From Variovorax paradoxus (GTDB lineage Bacteria > Pseudomonadota > Gammaproteobacteria > Burkholderiales > Burkholderiaceae_C), in contig CP063166.1 of the NCBI GenBank assembly GCA_016806145.1, positions 6,324,001 to 6,388,000 of the forward strand: a DNA stretch of 64,000 nt, given 5' to 3'. Position 1 is the first letter of the stretch; every line of letters starts with the position of its first letter. The notes beneath the pieces were generated by a model. It made no database searches and had not been told where the DNA came from. It saw only the letters and a program-made list of their open reading frames with translations. The position numbers were made by a program, and so were the translations under genes. Below, one piece after another: positions 53,465-62,043 of the stretch.

Positions 53465-53833
53465 TTAGAGAACTTCGGGTGCCAGCGACACGATCTTCAT
53501 GAACTTCTCGGTGCGCAGTTCGCGCGTCACCGGTCCGAAGATGCGGGTGCCGATCGGCTCCAGCTTGGCGTTGAGCAGCACGGCGGCATTGCCGTCGAAC
53601 TTGACGAGCGAGCCGTCGGCGCGACGGATGCCCTTGGCGGTGCGCACGACCACAGCGCTGTAGATCTCGCCCTTCTTGACGCGACCACGCGGAGCGGCTT
53701 CCTTGATGCTGACCTTGATGACGTCGCCCACGCTGGCATAACGCCGCTTGGAGCCACCGAGCACCTTGATACACAGGACGGACTTCGCGCCTGTGTTGTC
53801 GGCCACTTCGAGCCGGGATTCAGTTTGGATCAT
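53465..53833 (-). CDS. rplN: 50S ribosomal protein L14
   Basis: 122 residues from ATG 53833. [20 protein letters not shown] and [20 protein letters not shown] are hallmarks, the end [14 protein letters not shown] is standard. It is the first gene of this cluster; no rpsQ or other S10-block gene precedes it. Upstream are a 145-base leader and a strong promoter. Confidence 0.99.
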   Translation of the reverse strand: MIQTESRLEVADNTGAKSVLCIKVLGGSKRRYASVGDVIKVSIKEAAPRGRVKKGEIYSAVVVRTAKGIRRADGSLVKFDGNAAVLLNAKLEPIGTRIFGPVTRELRTEKFMKIVSLAPEVL

Positions 53834-53916
53834 TTCTTGATATTCCCAACTTGTACCAATGCGCGGCCCGGAGGGATTCGCGTGTCTCGCATCGGTCAGT
53901 CTTGGGCCCGCCGTCC

Positions 53917-53939
53917 GCGCTTCGAACCACTCGAAGCGC
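53917..53939 (-). ncRNA. Hairpin in the rplN (spc cluster) leader RNA
   Basis: On the minus strand GCGCTTCGA-GTGGT-TCGAAGCGC is a perfect 9-bp stem with a five-base loop, inside the leader between the predicted start of transcription (about 53979) and the rplN ATG (53833). Ribosomal protein leaders often fold into protein-binding structures that allow feedback control. The ligand is unknown. Confidence 0.5.
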
Positions 53940-53985
53940 TTCCCGTTTGGGCTGAAATCTTCGCCTTTTTGAAGCGAAGCCCGCG

Positions 53986-54014
53986 ATTGTGGCATCCGCC
54001 TGCTTCGATGTCAA
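53986..54014 (-). promoter_or_regulatory. Promoter of the spc-alpha ribosomal protein cluster
   Basis: On the minus strand a perfect -35 TTGACA (54014-54009) is separated by 17 bp from CACAAT (53991-53986), a -10 with four of six consensus bases. Transcription would start near 53979, giving a leader of about 145 bases before rplN. Strong promoters of this form suit ribosomal protein operons. Confidence 0.75.
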
Positions 54015-54057
54015 CTGCCTTCTTTGCGCCACCCGCCAAGACACTAGACTCTGGCCC

Positions 54058-55251
54058 GTGCGCCCTCCCGCCCCTCCTCCCTCGTTCTCGACCACCCGCC
54101 GCCTCGTGCTGGGCGGCCTCGCGGGGGCCGCTGGCGCCCTGGCGCTGGGCGTCGCCGGCTGCGGCGCCCCGGCGGCCGCGCCCGGTTCGCCGGCGTCCGG
54201 CCGGCTGCGTCGCCTCGCGGAAGCACGCTGGCCGCACCGGTTCTCCATCGGCGGCACGCCGGCGGGCGGACTCTCGGGCATCGACTTCGACGCCCGCGCG
54301 GGTGAGTACCTGCTCCTGAGCGACGACCGGTCGGACCTGGCGCCCGTGCGCTTCTATAGGGCGCGCTGGCCCGCGCCCTGGAACGCCGCGCCCGAACCCA
54401 CCGGTGTCGTCGAACTGCAACGCCCGGGCGGCGGCCCCTGGCCTTCGCGCCGCCAGGCCATTGCCGGCCTGCCGGTGCCCGACCCCGAATCGCTGCGCCT
54501 GCGCCCCGACACCGGCACCCTGCTGTGGAGCAGCGAGGGCGACCTCGCGCGCGGCTTCGGCCCCGCGCTCTACGAATCGGCGCGCGACGGCCGCTTCCTG
54601 CGCGAATTCGCGCTGCCCGCGATGTTCCAGCCCGATCCGGCCCAGCGCCGCGGCCCGCGCGACAACCTCGCCTTCGAGGGCCTCGCGCTGGTGCCCGACG
54701 GCCGCACGGCCTGGCTGGCGATGGAGAACGCGCTGATCCAGGACGGTCCCGTGCCCACGGTCGACGCCGCCGGCGGCCCCTGCCGCTTCACGCGCATCGA
54801 CCTGGCCAGCGGCCGCGCGACCGGCCAGATCGCCTATGTGCCCGACGCGATTCCGCTGCGCCCCCTGGTGCCGGGCACCTATGCCGACAACGGCGTGAGC
54901 GAGGTGCTGATGATCGACGCGCACCGCATGCTGGTGCTCGAGCGCGCCTACGCCGCCGGCACCGGGAATTCGCTGCGCCTCTATGAGATAGACACCCGCG
55001 GCGGCAGCGACGTGCTGGGCCTGGAGGCGCTGGCCCCTGGCAACCACCGGCCGGTCGCCAAGACCCTGGTCGCCGATTTCTCCCGGCTCGGGCCCGGCAA
55101 CGGCCTCTCGCGCCTCGACAACAGCGAGGGCATGTGCTGGGGACCGCCGCTGCCCGGTGGCGGGCGGACGCTGATGATCGTCAGCGACGACAATTTCAAC
55201 CCGCTGCAGATCACGCAGTTCGCCGCCTTCGAATTCCTCGACCGACCATGA
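54058..55251 (+). CDS. Exported lipoprotein with esterase-like phytase domain
   Basis: 397 residues from GTG 54058; an upstream in-frame ATG at 53989 would put 23 extra residues before the signal. The N-terminus has FSTTRRLVLGGLAGAAG, a twin-arginine-type signal, ending in a lipobox-like GVAGC. The domain fits the 'esterase-like activity of phytase' family: SGIDFDARAGEYLLLSDDRS, FEGLALVPDGRTAWLAMENA and IVSDDNFNPLQITQFAAFEF. It probably acts in the periplasm on phosphate or carboxyl esters. A -10-like TAGACT is only 7 bp from the GTG. It overlaps proC by ATGA. Confidence 0.75.
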   Translation: MRPPAPPPSFSTTRRLVLGGLAGAAGALALGVAGCGAPAAAPGSPASGRLRRLAEARWPHRFSIGGTPAGGLSGIDFDARAGEYLLLSDDRSDLAPVRFYRARWPAPWNAAPEPTGVVELQRPGGGPWPSRRQAIAGLPVPDPESLRLRPDTGTLLWSSEGDLARGFGPALYESARDGRFLREFALPAMFQPDPAQRRGPRDNLAFEGLALVPDGRTAWLAMENALIQDGPVPTVDAAGGPCRFTRIDLASGRATGQIAYVPDAIPLRPLVPGTYADNGVSEVLMIDAHRMLVLERAYAAGTGNSLRLYEIDTRGGSDVLGLEALAPGNHRPVAKTLVADFSRLGPGNGLSRLDNSEGMCWGPPLPGGGRTLMIVSDDNFNPLQITQFAAFEFLDRP

Positions 55252-56105
55252 CCATCGCCGCCACCTTCCTGCCCCGCAACGCCCCCGCGCCGCTGCCGCC
55301 CATCGCCTTCATCGGCGGCGGCAACATGGCCAGCGCCATCATCGGCGGGCTGATCCAGCAAGGCACGCCGGCCACCTCCTTCGAGGTGGTCGAGCCCTTC
55401 GAGGAGGCGCGCGCCAGGCTGTCCAACACCTTCGGCATCGCGGCCCAGCCGGAGGCCGGCGCGGCGCTGTCGCGCTGCGCGGTGGTGGTCTGGGCGGTCA
55501 AGCCCCAGACCTTCGCCGAGGCCACGCGCCCGGTGCGCCCGTTCGCCGAAAACGCCCTGCACCTGAGCGTGGCCGCGGGCATCCCGTCCGACAGCATCGC
55601 CCGCTGGCTGGCCACCGAACGCGTGGTGCGGGCCATGCCGAACACGCCGGCGCTGGTCGGCCAGGGCATGACGGGCCTGTTCGCGCGCGCCGGTGCCGAC
55701 GGCGCCGACCGCGCGCTGGTCGGCCAGCTGCTGACGCCCACCGGCGAGCTGATCTGGGTCGACGAGGAACCGGCGCTCGACGCGGTGACCGCGATGTCGG
55801 GCTCGGGCCCGGCCTACGTGTTCTATTTCATCGAGGCCATGACCGAGGCCGGCATCGAGATGAACCTCACGCCCGACCAGGCGCAGCGCCTGGCGATCGG
55901 CACCTTCACCGGCGCCTCGGCGCTGGCCGACAGCGCGCACGAACCGCCCGCGGTGCTGCGCGAGCGCGTGACCTCCAAGGGCGGCACCACCTACGCGGCG
56001 ATCAGCGCGCTGCAGCAGGCCGACGTCAAGGGACAGTTCAAGACCGCGATCCGTGCGGCGCAGAAGCGCGCGGCCGAGCTCGGCGAGGAATTCGGCCGCG
56101 GCTGA
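55248..56105 (+). CDS. proC: Pyrroline-5-carboxylate reductase
   Basis: 285 residues. NAD(P)-binding motif IAFIGGGNMASAIIGGLIQQ (about residues 19-38), RVVRAMPNTPALVGQGMTGL and the C-terminal substrate site AMSGSGPAYVFYFIEAMTEA with RVTSKGGTTYAAI. It makes proline in the last step of its synthesis. It overlaps the phytase-like gene by 4 bp, so both are probably co-transcribed. Confidence 0.96.
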   Translation: MTIAATFLPRNAPAPLPPIAFIGGGNMASAIIGGLIQQGTPATSFEVVEPFEEARARLSNTFGIAAQPEAGAALSRCAVVVWAVKPQTFAEATRPVRPFAENALHLSVAAGIPSDSIARWLATERVVRAMPNTPALVGQGMTGLFARAGADGADRALVGQLLTPTGELIWVDEEPALDAVTAMSGSGPAYVFYFIEAMTEAGIEMNLTPDQAQRLAIGTFTGASALADSAHEPPAVLRERVTSKGGTTYAAISALQQADVKGQFKTAIRAAQKRAAELGEEFGRG

Positions 56106-56111
56106 GGGCCC

Positions 56112-56627
56112 TCAGGCCGGCGGCGCGTCGAAGGTGCCCGCCAGCGCGCGCGGGCCGAGGAAGAACAGCCAGTCGGCCGCCAGCGTGACGGTGCCGTCCT
56201 CCAGCTCGAGCTGCAGCGCTTCCTTCAGCAGGAAGCTGTCGCCGGGCTTGGGCGTGACCTCCGCGATGCGCACGCGCGCCCGGAAGCGCGCGCCCACCGG
56301 CATCGGCCGCACGAAGCGCAGGCGGTCGAAGCCGTAGTTCAGCGCATGGTTGGTGTCGAAGGGCAGCAGGCTGCGCATCGCCTCGCCGCTGAGCTTGATC
56401 AGGTGCGAGACCTGGAAGAAGCCCTGCACGATGGCACCGCCGTAGCCGGCCTCGCGCGCGGCGCGCTCCGGATCGAGATGGATCCATTCGCCCTCGCCGT
56501 CTCCCGACAGCTCGGCGTAGCGCGCCACCATGTCCTGGGTGATGCGGTGCCATTCCGAATGGGCCTCGCGGCCGATCCGGGCGCGCAGATTCTCCAGCGT
56601 GGCCTCGGCGTCGGGCGTGGGCTGCAT
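56112..56627 (-). CDS. MaoC-like hot-dog-fold protein
   Basis: 171 residues. The hot-dog fold with a MaoC-like active-site stretch is seen as EWIHLDPERAAREAGYGGAI followed by VQGFFQVSHLI, where Asp and His usually serve as catalytic pair; the His here is replaced by other residues near VQG. Members hydrate enoyl-CoA thioesters. It has no obvious partner gene; it is convergent with proC (6-bp gap) and 29 bp downstream of ubiA on the minus strand. Confidence 0.7.
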   Translation of the reverse strand: MQPTPDAEATLENLRARIGREAHSEWHRITQDMVARYAELSGDGEGEWIHLDPERAAREAGYGGAIVQGFFQVSHLIKLSGEAMRSLLPFDTNHALNYGFDRLRFVRPMPVGARFRARVRIAEVTPKPGDSFLLKEALQLELEDGTVTLAADWLFFLGPRALAGTFDAPPA

Positions 56628-56656
56628 TCGGTCTCGTTTCCGTTGCCGGCCGTGGA

Positions 56657-57556
56657 TCAGCGCAGGCCGTAGCCGGCCACCACGCCGGCGAAGACCGCGA
56701 AGCCCAGCCAGTGGTTAAGCCGGAAGGCCTGGAAGCAGCCTTCGCGCGTGCGATCGCGGATCAGCCGCCAGTGCCAGGCCGCTTGCCCCGCCGCGATCGC
56801 GATCGCGAGGTAGAACGCGATGCCGAGCCCGCGGCTCGCGCCGGCCCAGGTCCACACGGCGAGGAAGACCGCATAGCTCGCCATTACCGCCGCCACGTCG
56901 AAGCGGCCGAAGGTGATGGCCGAGGTCTTCATGCCGATCTTGAGGTCGTCGTCGCGGTCGACCATCGCGTACTCGGTGTCGTAGGCCAGCACCCAGAACA
57001 GGTTGCCCGCCAGCAGCCACCACGCGAAGGCCGGCACGGTGGCCTGCACGGCCGCGAAGGCCATCGGAATGCCGAAGCTGAACGCGATGCCGAGCACCGC
57101 CTGCGGGATCGACACGAAGCGCTTCGCATAGGGGTAGACCAGCGTGACCGCGAGCGCGGCGAACGACCAGTACACCGTGACCCGGTTGGTCGTGAGCACC
57201 AGCCCGAAGGCCACCAGCGCGAGCACCGCGCCGAACAGCAGCGCCTCGCGCACCGAAATCTCGCCGCTGGTCACGGGCCGCTGCGCGGTGCGCTTCACGT
57301 GGCGGTCGAAGTCGCGGTCGGCCACGTCGTTGATGCAGCAGCCCGCGCTGCGCATCAGGATCGTGCCGAGCACGAACACCGCGACCAGGTGCCAGCCCGG
57401 CCAGCCGTCGGCCGCGAACCAGAGCGCGCCGAGGCTGGGCCACAGCAGCAGCAGCCAGCCCGCGGGACGGTTCCAGCGGATCAGGTCGAGGTACACGGCA
57501 AAACGCCCGCGGCGTGACGCGGGCGTGAGGCCGTGGGGGGCGGGATGGGAGGTCAA
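56657..57556 (-). CDS. ubiA: 4-Hydroxybenzoate polyprenyltransferase
   Basis: 299 residues from a TTG start that overlaps the dps stop as TTGA; no ATG is suitably placed. It attaches the polyprenyl tail to 4-hydroxybenzoate in ubiquinone synthesis. The two aspartate-rich sites are [14 protein letters not shown] and [13 protein letters not shown]. Eight to nine membrane segments are apparent. The coupling to dps through a TTG start is unusual and would keep UbiA level low relative to Dps. Confidence 0.94.
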   Translation of the reverse strand: MTSHPAPHGLTPASRRGRFAVYLDLIRWNRPAGWLLLLWPSLGALWFAADGWPGWHLVAVFVLGTILMRSAGCCINDVADRDFDRHVKRTAQRPVTSGEISVREALLFGAVLALVAFGLVLTTNRVTVYWSFAALAVTLVYPYAKRFVSIPQAVLGIAFSFGIPMAFAAVQATVPAFAWWLLAGNLFWVLAYDTEYAMVDRDDDLKIGMKTSAITFGRFDVAAVMASYAVFLAVWTWAGASRGLGIAFYLAIAIAAGQAAWHWRLIRDRTREGCFQAFRLNHWLGFAVFAGVVAGYGLR

Positions 57557-58134
57557 TCCTCGAGCAGCGAACGCAGCATCCAGGCGGTCTGGTCATGCAC
57601 CGTGCAGCGCGCAGTCAGCATGTCGGCCGTCGGATCGTCGCCGGCTTCCTCGGCCACGGGGATGAATTCGCGCGCGATGCGCGACACGGTCTCGTGGCCC
57701 TTCACCAGGATGCGCACCATCTCCATCGCCTTGGGCGGGTCCTGCGGCACGTCGGGCACGGTGGCGATCTTGCTGAACTCGGCGTACGAGCCCGGCGCGT
57801 AGTGGCCCAGCGCGCGGATGCGCTCGGCGATCACGTCGGTCGAGTTCCACAGCTCGGTGTACTGCGCCATGAACATCGCGTGCAGCGAGTTGAAGTGCGG
57901 ACCCGTCACGTTCCAGTGGAAGTTGTGCGTGGTGAGGTAGAGCGTGTAGGTGTCGGCGAGCACGCGGCTCAGGCCTTCGGCGATGGCCGCGCGGTCCTGG
58001 CGCTCGATGCCGATGTTGATGATCGGCGCATTGCGGCTGCCGGACTCCTGCGCAACCACGGTGCCGCCCTTCTTGGGCACCTTGCCGGCGGAGGAAGCGG
58101 GAGAGGGCTTGGTTTTCTTGGGAGCTTTGGCCAT
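57553..58134 (-). CDS. dps: Dps-family DNA-binding ferritin-like protein
   Basis: 193 residues. The ferroxidase-site region is [20 protein letters not shown] followed by [11 protein letters not shown]. The first 35 residues are a lysine-rich tail ([21 protein letters not shown]) that would bind DNA, longer than in E. coli Dps. It protects DNA from peroxide and stores iron. oxyR, the peroxide sensor, lies 146 bp upstream on the same strand, so OxyR control is likely. Confidence 0.93.
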   Translation of the reverse strand: MAKAPKKTKPSPASSAGKVPKKGGTVVAQESGSRNAPIINIGIERQDRAAIAEGLSRVLADTYTLYLTTHNFHWNVTGPHFNSLHAMFMAQYTELWNSTDVIAERIRALGHYAPGSYAEFSKIATVPDVPQDPPKAMEMVRILVKGHETVSRIAREFIPVAEEAGDDPTADMLTARCTVHDQTAWMLRSLLED

Positions 58135-58177
58135 GGCAAAAGATCTTTCTTCAAGTTGGGAGTGACACCGGAATTCT

Positions 58178-58198
58178 CGAAGCCGGCGCGCGGCTTCG
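58178..58198. repeat. Hairpin in the oxyR-dps gap
   Basis: CGAAGCCG-GCGCG-CGGCTTCG is a perfect 8-bp stem with a five-base loop, 43 bp before the dps start. No T-tract follows on either strand. It may end or attenuate the oxyR transcript. Confidence 0.5.
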
Positions 58199-58280
58199 CA
58201 ACAGCGTCACTCTATCGCAGCGTTCGATATTCCAGGCTTGCGGCGGCGTAGGCCGAGGTCGCGAATTCGCCTGCCCTGGC

Positions 58281-59246
58281 TCAGGAGAGCCGCTTCACGC
58301 CCGGCAGCTCGCAGGCATAGATCGCATTGCGCAGCGCCGCGATGGCCTCGTAGCGCGTGAAGGTGCGCCGCCATGCGAGCACCACGCGGCGCGTGGGCGG
58401 ATCGCGGTCCTGCGCATCGCGCACCGGCAGGTAGCGCACCATCTGCTCCGATTCCTTGCGGCCCTTGCCCCGGGGCTTGAGCGCCTCGGCCGGCACCGAC
58501 AGCCGCGGCACCAGCGTCACGCCCATGCCCGAGGCCACCATGTGCTTGATGGTCTCGAGCGACGAGCCCTCGAAGCTCTTGCGGATGCCCTCGGCATTGC
58601 TCGAGAAGCGTGCGAACTCGGGGCAGACCTCGAGCACGTGGTCGCGAAAGCAGTGGCCCGTGCCCAGCAGCAGCATGGTCTCGCTCTGCAGCTCTTCGGA
58701 GGTGATCGATTCGCGGTCGGCGAACTTGTGCTTGACCGGCAGCGCCGCCACGAAGGGCTCGTCGTACAGCGGCGCCATCGCGAGGCCGGTATCGGGAAAG
58801 GGCTCGGCCATGATCGCGCAGTCGATCTCGCCGGCGCGCAGCATCTCGAGCAGCTTGACGGTGAAGTTCTCCTGCAGCACCAGCGGCATCTGCGGCGTGC
58901 GCGCGATCACCTGGCGCACGAGGTCGGGCAGCAGGTAGGGCCCGATGGTGTAGATCACGCCGAGGTTCAGCGGCCCGGCCAGCGGGTCCTTGCCGCGCTT
59001 GGCGATCTCCTTGATGCTGGCCGCCTGGTCGAGCACGCTCTGGGCCTGCTGCACGATCTGCTCGCCGAGCGGCGTGACCGTGACTTCGCCGGCGCTGCGC
59101 TCGAAGAGCTTGACTTCGAGTTCGTCCTCGAGCTTCTTGATGGCCACCGAGAGCGTGGGCTGGGACACGTAGCAGGCTTCGGCCGCCTTGCCGAAATGGC
59201 GCTCCCTGGCCACGGCAACGATGTATTTGAGTTCGGTGAGGGTCAT
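58281..59246 (-). CDS. oxyR: Hydrogen peroxide-sensing regulator OxyR
   Basis: 321 residues from ATG 59246. Helix-turn-helix HFGKAAEACYVSQPTLSVAI (about residues 17-36). The redox pair is C199 and C208 in GTGHCFRDHVLEVCPEF, at the same numbers as in E. coli OxyR. Peroxide makes a disulphide between them and activates defence genes. The gene is followed by dps, a classic OxyR target, and is preceded by a tautomerase gene on the same strand. Confidence 0.96.
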   Translation of the reverse strand: MTLTELKYIVAVARERHFGKAAEACYVSQPTLSVAIKKLEDELEVKLFERSAGEVTVTPLGEQIVQQAQSVLDQAASIKEIAKRGKDPLAGPLNLGVIYTIGPYLLPDLVRQVIARTPQMPLVLQENFTVKLLEMLRAGEIDCAIMAEPFPDTGLAMAPLYDEPFVAALPVKHKFADRESITSEELQSETMLLLGTGHCFRDHVLEVCPEFARFSSNAEGIRKSFEGSSLETIKHMVASGMGVTLVPRLSVPAEALKPRGKGRKESEQMVRYLPVRDAQDRDPPTRRVVLAWRRTFTRYEAIAALRNAIYACELPGVKRLS

Positions 59247-59320
59247 AGCTTGCGTCAATTATGCGCAAGGCACCGTGACCGCTCGCCGCCAGGGGTCGGG
59301 CGCCACCGAAGCGGCACGCG

Positions 59321-59716
59321 TCAGGACTCGCCGGGCGTCCAGTCCGGGCTGTAGCCGCCGAGCGTGGGGTGGTACATCTCGTCGCCCGTGTGCTGGGTGA
59401 ACTCGACGTTGAGCCGATCCTCGCGCAGGCCCAGCAGCTCGATGCAGTGGGCGCACAGCGCCTTGGCGAGCGCCATGCGCAGCTCGGGCGGCCGGCCGTG
59501 GCGGATGTCCAGCATCATCAGCGCGACCGGCACCGGCGGGCCCTCCGGATCGGGAATGCGCCAGAGCCCGCCCTCGCCGAGCTCGCGCACCGCGACGCTG
59601 ATGCGGCGGATGTCCACCGACATCATCTCGGCGTAGGTGCGGCTCATGCGTTCGGCCAGGCGCTGCTTGAGCTCGCTCGGGTAGTTGTCGTTGACGTCCA
59701 GCTGGAGGTACGGCAT
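59321..59716 (-). CDS. Tautomerase-superfamily protein
   Basis: 131 residues. The sequence begins MPYLQLDVNDNYP; after loss of Met the Pro would be the catalytic base as in 4-oxalocrotonate tautomerase. The length is about twice the small 60-residue form, fitting a two-beta-alpha-beta fusion as in cis-CaaD or MSAD relatives. ISVAVRELGEGGLWRI and DRLNVEFTQHTGDEMYHP fit. The substrate is unknown. No linked pathway genes are seen. Confidence 0.8.
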   Translation of the reverse strand: MPYLQLDVNDNYPSELKQRLAERMSRTYAEMMSVDIRRISVAVRELGEGGLWRIPDPEGPPVPVALMMLDIRHGRPPELRMALAKALCAHCIELLGLREDRLNVEFTQHTGDEMYHPTLGGYSPDWTPGES

Positions 59717-59800
59717 GCGGGGCTCCTGAAAAGAAGAAGAAAGGAGGACTCAGCGCGCCAGACCATAGCGCGCGGCCGGGATGGTGCTGGCCGATTCCTT

Positions 59801-59949
59801 CTGCGGGGCCCGATCGAGGTGATCGCGCGCGAAACCGGGTTCGGCGACCGCGAGCGCATGCGGCAGGCCTTCCTGCGCGCCTTCGGACAGCCGCCGCAGG
59901 CGATCCAGCGCATCTCGGCCAACGCCGAGCTGGCGCAGCCGGTGGCCTC
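59801..59949 (+). pseudogene. Remnant of an AraC-family regulator (C-terminal helix-turn-helix)
   Basis: Between the tautomerase and LysR genes a plus-strand frame reads PIEVIARETGFGDRERMRQA and then FLRAFGQPPQAIQRISANAE. This is the second helix-turn-helix of AraC/GlxA-type regulators (IA..TGF.....R.F....G..P..). No start or N-terminal domain precedes it. It is most likely the tail of a gene whose front was deleted; it ends against the convergent LysR gene. Confidence 0.65.
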
Positions 59950-60880
59950 AGCGCCGGTACGGCCGGATCACCTCGAGGTCCGACGCGATCACCGCGCGCA
60001 CCTGGTCCGCGAAGGCGCTCACCAGCCGCGAATCCGGCGCATCGGGCGGCAGCAGCAGCGCGAGCCGCACCGGGATCGCGGGCACGAAGGCGCGCACCGC
60101 GAGCTCGAGGTTGCGCCGCTCCTCGAGCGCCGCCAGCGGGTTGAGCACGCTGACGCCCAGGCCCGCGGCGACCAGCGCGCAGACGGAAGCACCGAGATCC
60201 GACTCCAGCACCGTGCGCGTGCGGGCGCCCGCGGCCGCCAGCACGCGGTCGATGCGTTCGCGCGGCGCGCTGCCCAGCGGGAACGAGACGAAGGCCTCGC
60301 CCTCGAGGTCGGCGGCCGCGACCTGCTTGCGCTTCGCGAGCCGGTGCCCGATCGGCAGCACGGCCACGCAGTCCATGGTCAGCAGGGTCTGGACCTGCAT
60401 GCCCGGCACGTCGTCGCCGTAGAGGATCGCCAGCCCGAGCTCGCACAGGCCCGAGCTGACCCAGGTGTTGACGGTGGCGGCCGCGCCCGAGTGGATGGTG
60501 AGCAGGGTCTCGGGATGCTCGGCCTTGAACTGCGCGACGGCCTTGCTCAGCAGCCCGCCCGCGATCCGCGGCATGGCGGCCACCGCGAGCCGGTCGCCGC
60601 CGAAGGAGCGGATGTTCGAGGCCGCGCCCTCCAGGCCCTCGAGCCCGACGAAGGCCTTCTCCACGTCCTGGAAGAAGCGCTTGCCGTCGAGCGAGGGCAG
60701 AAGGCGCGTGCCGCGGCGCTCGAACAGCAGGAAGCCGACGATGGCCTCGAGCTGCGACACCAGCCGGCTGACCTGGGGCTGCGAGGTGTGGAGCCGGCGC
60801 GCGGCCTCGGTCATCGAGCCCGTCTGCATGACGATGCGGAAGGCCTCGATGTGCTTGAGGGTCATGCGGCGGGTCGTCAT
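59948..60880 (-). CDS. LysR-family transcriptional regulator
   Basis: 310 residues from ATG 60880; ATG 60865 is an alternative that gives the usual MTLKHIEAF start. Helix-turn-helix SMTEAARRLHTSQPQVSRLV (about residues 22-41), then the effector domain (VQTLLTMDCVAVLPIGHRLA). It is divergent from the threonine aldolase/Bug pair, 70 bp apart, and likely controls it. Confidence 0.9.
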   Translation of the reverse strand: MTTRRMTLKHIEAFRIVMQTGSMTEAARRLHTSQPQVSRLVSQLEAIVGFLLFERRGTRLLPSLDGKRFFQDVEKAFVGLEGLEGAASNIRSFGGDRLAVAAMPRIAGGLLSKAVAQFKAEHPETLLTIHSGAAATVNTWVSSGLCELGLAILYGDDVPGMQVQTLLTMDCVAVLPIGHRLAKRKQVAAADLEGEAFVSFPLGSAPRERIDRVLAAAGARTRTVLESDLGASVCALVAAGLGVSVLNPLAALEERRNLELAVRAFVPAIPVRLALLLPPDAPDSRLVSAFADQVRAVIASDLEVIRPYRR

Positions 60881-60950
60881 ATCAAAATTGTATGACGCAC
60901 CCTCTACAAGGAATTTTGCGTATCCGGGCGGCGCGCGAATACTCGCCGCC

Positions 60951-62018
60951 ATGACAGGCACCGATACGAACGCACCCTCCGATCCTCCCGGCGTGGACCT
61001 GCGCAGCGACACCGTCACGCGGCCCACGCCCGCGATGTACGAACGCATGCGCAGCGCGCCGCTGGGCGACGACGGCCTCGACGGCGACCCGACCGCGCGC
61101 GAACTCGAGGCGCTGGTGGCGCGCACGCTCGACAAGGAGGCCGGCCTCTACGTGCCCACGGCCACCATGGGCAACCTGCTGGCCGTGCTCGCGCAGACCG
61201 AGCGCCAGGGCCAGGTGCTGCTCGAGGCCACGGCCCACATGTTCCTGACCGAGCGCGGCGGCGCCACGCTCGCGGGCCTGGCCTACCTCGGCATCGCGGG
61301 CACGGCCGGCGCCATGGACCTCGACGAGCTGGAACACACGCTGCGCCGCCCCGGCGGCCTGCGCACCGAACTCGTCGGCATGGAGACCTCGCACGCGAAC
61401 GCGGGCGGCGCCGTGCCGCCGCTCGAGCACATGCGCGCGGTGATGGAGGCCGCGCGGGGCGCGGGCGCGCGCGTGCACCTCGACGGCGCGCGGCTGTTCA
61501 ACGCGGCGGTCGCGCTCGAGCTGGCGCCCGCCGCCATCGCGCGCTGCGCCGACAGCGTGTCCGTCTGCCTCTCGAAGGGCCTGAGCGCGCCGGCCGGCGC
61601 GGTGCTGGTCGGCACCGCCGCGACGATCGAACGCGCGCGCCGGCTGCGCAAGATGCTCGGCGGCACGCAGCGTCAGATCGGCGTGGTCGCGGCGGCCGGG
61701 CTCGAGGCCATCGAGACCATGGTCGGCCGGCTCGCCGACGACCACCGCCAGGCGCGGCGGCTGGCCGAGGGCCTGGCCGACATCCGGCCCGGCGCGCTGC
61801 GCACCAACGCGCCCGCCACCAACATCGTGCTCGCCGACCTGCCCGCGAACGGCCCCGACAGCGCGGCCTGGACCCGCGCGCTGCGCGAGCACGGCGTGCT
61901 GGTGCGCGCCTGGGGCGGCCACCGGCTGCGCCTCGTGACGCACCGCCACATCGACACCGCCGGCGTCGACACCGCCATCGCCGCCTTCCGCCGCGCCGCC
62001 GACGCCCTACTCCGCTGA
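60951..62018 (+). CDS. Low-specificity threonine aldolase-family enzyme
   Basis: 355 residues. PLP-dependent fold type I: VDLRSDTVTRPTPAMYERMR at the start, HLDGARLFNAAVALEL with the Asp, and K209 in SVCLSKGLSAPAGAVL that binds PLP. It cleaves threonine or related beta-hydroxy amino acids to glycine and an aldehyde. It is followed by a Bug receptor (25-bp gap) and is divergent from a LysR gene; the true substrate may be another beta-hydroxy amino acid taken up from outside. Confidence 0.9.
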   Translation: MTGTDTNAPSDPPGVDLRSDTVTRPTPAMYERMRSAPLGDDGLDGDPTARELEALVARTLDKEAGLYVPTATMGNLLAVLAQTERQGQVLLEATAHMFLTERGGATLAGLAYLGIAGTAGAMDLDELEHTLRRPGGLRTELVGMETSHANAGGAVPPLEHMRAVMEAARGAGARVHLDGARLFNAAVALELAPAAIARCADSVSVCLSKGLSAPAGAVLVGTAATIERARRLRKMLGGTQRQIGVVAAAGLEAIETMVGRLADDHRQARRLAEGLADIRPGALRTNAPATNIVLADLPANGPDSAAWTRALREHGVLVRAWGGHRLRLVTHRHIDTAGVDTAIAAFRRAADALLR

Positions 62019-62043
62019 GCCGCCCCCTTCCAGGAGATCCACC

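Noticed and set aside
53989..54057. Upstream ATG for the phytase-like lipoprotein
   Set aside because: It would add 23 residues before the twin-arginine signal and place the start across a likely -10 element; GTG 54058 gives a normal signal peptide.
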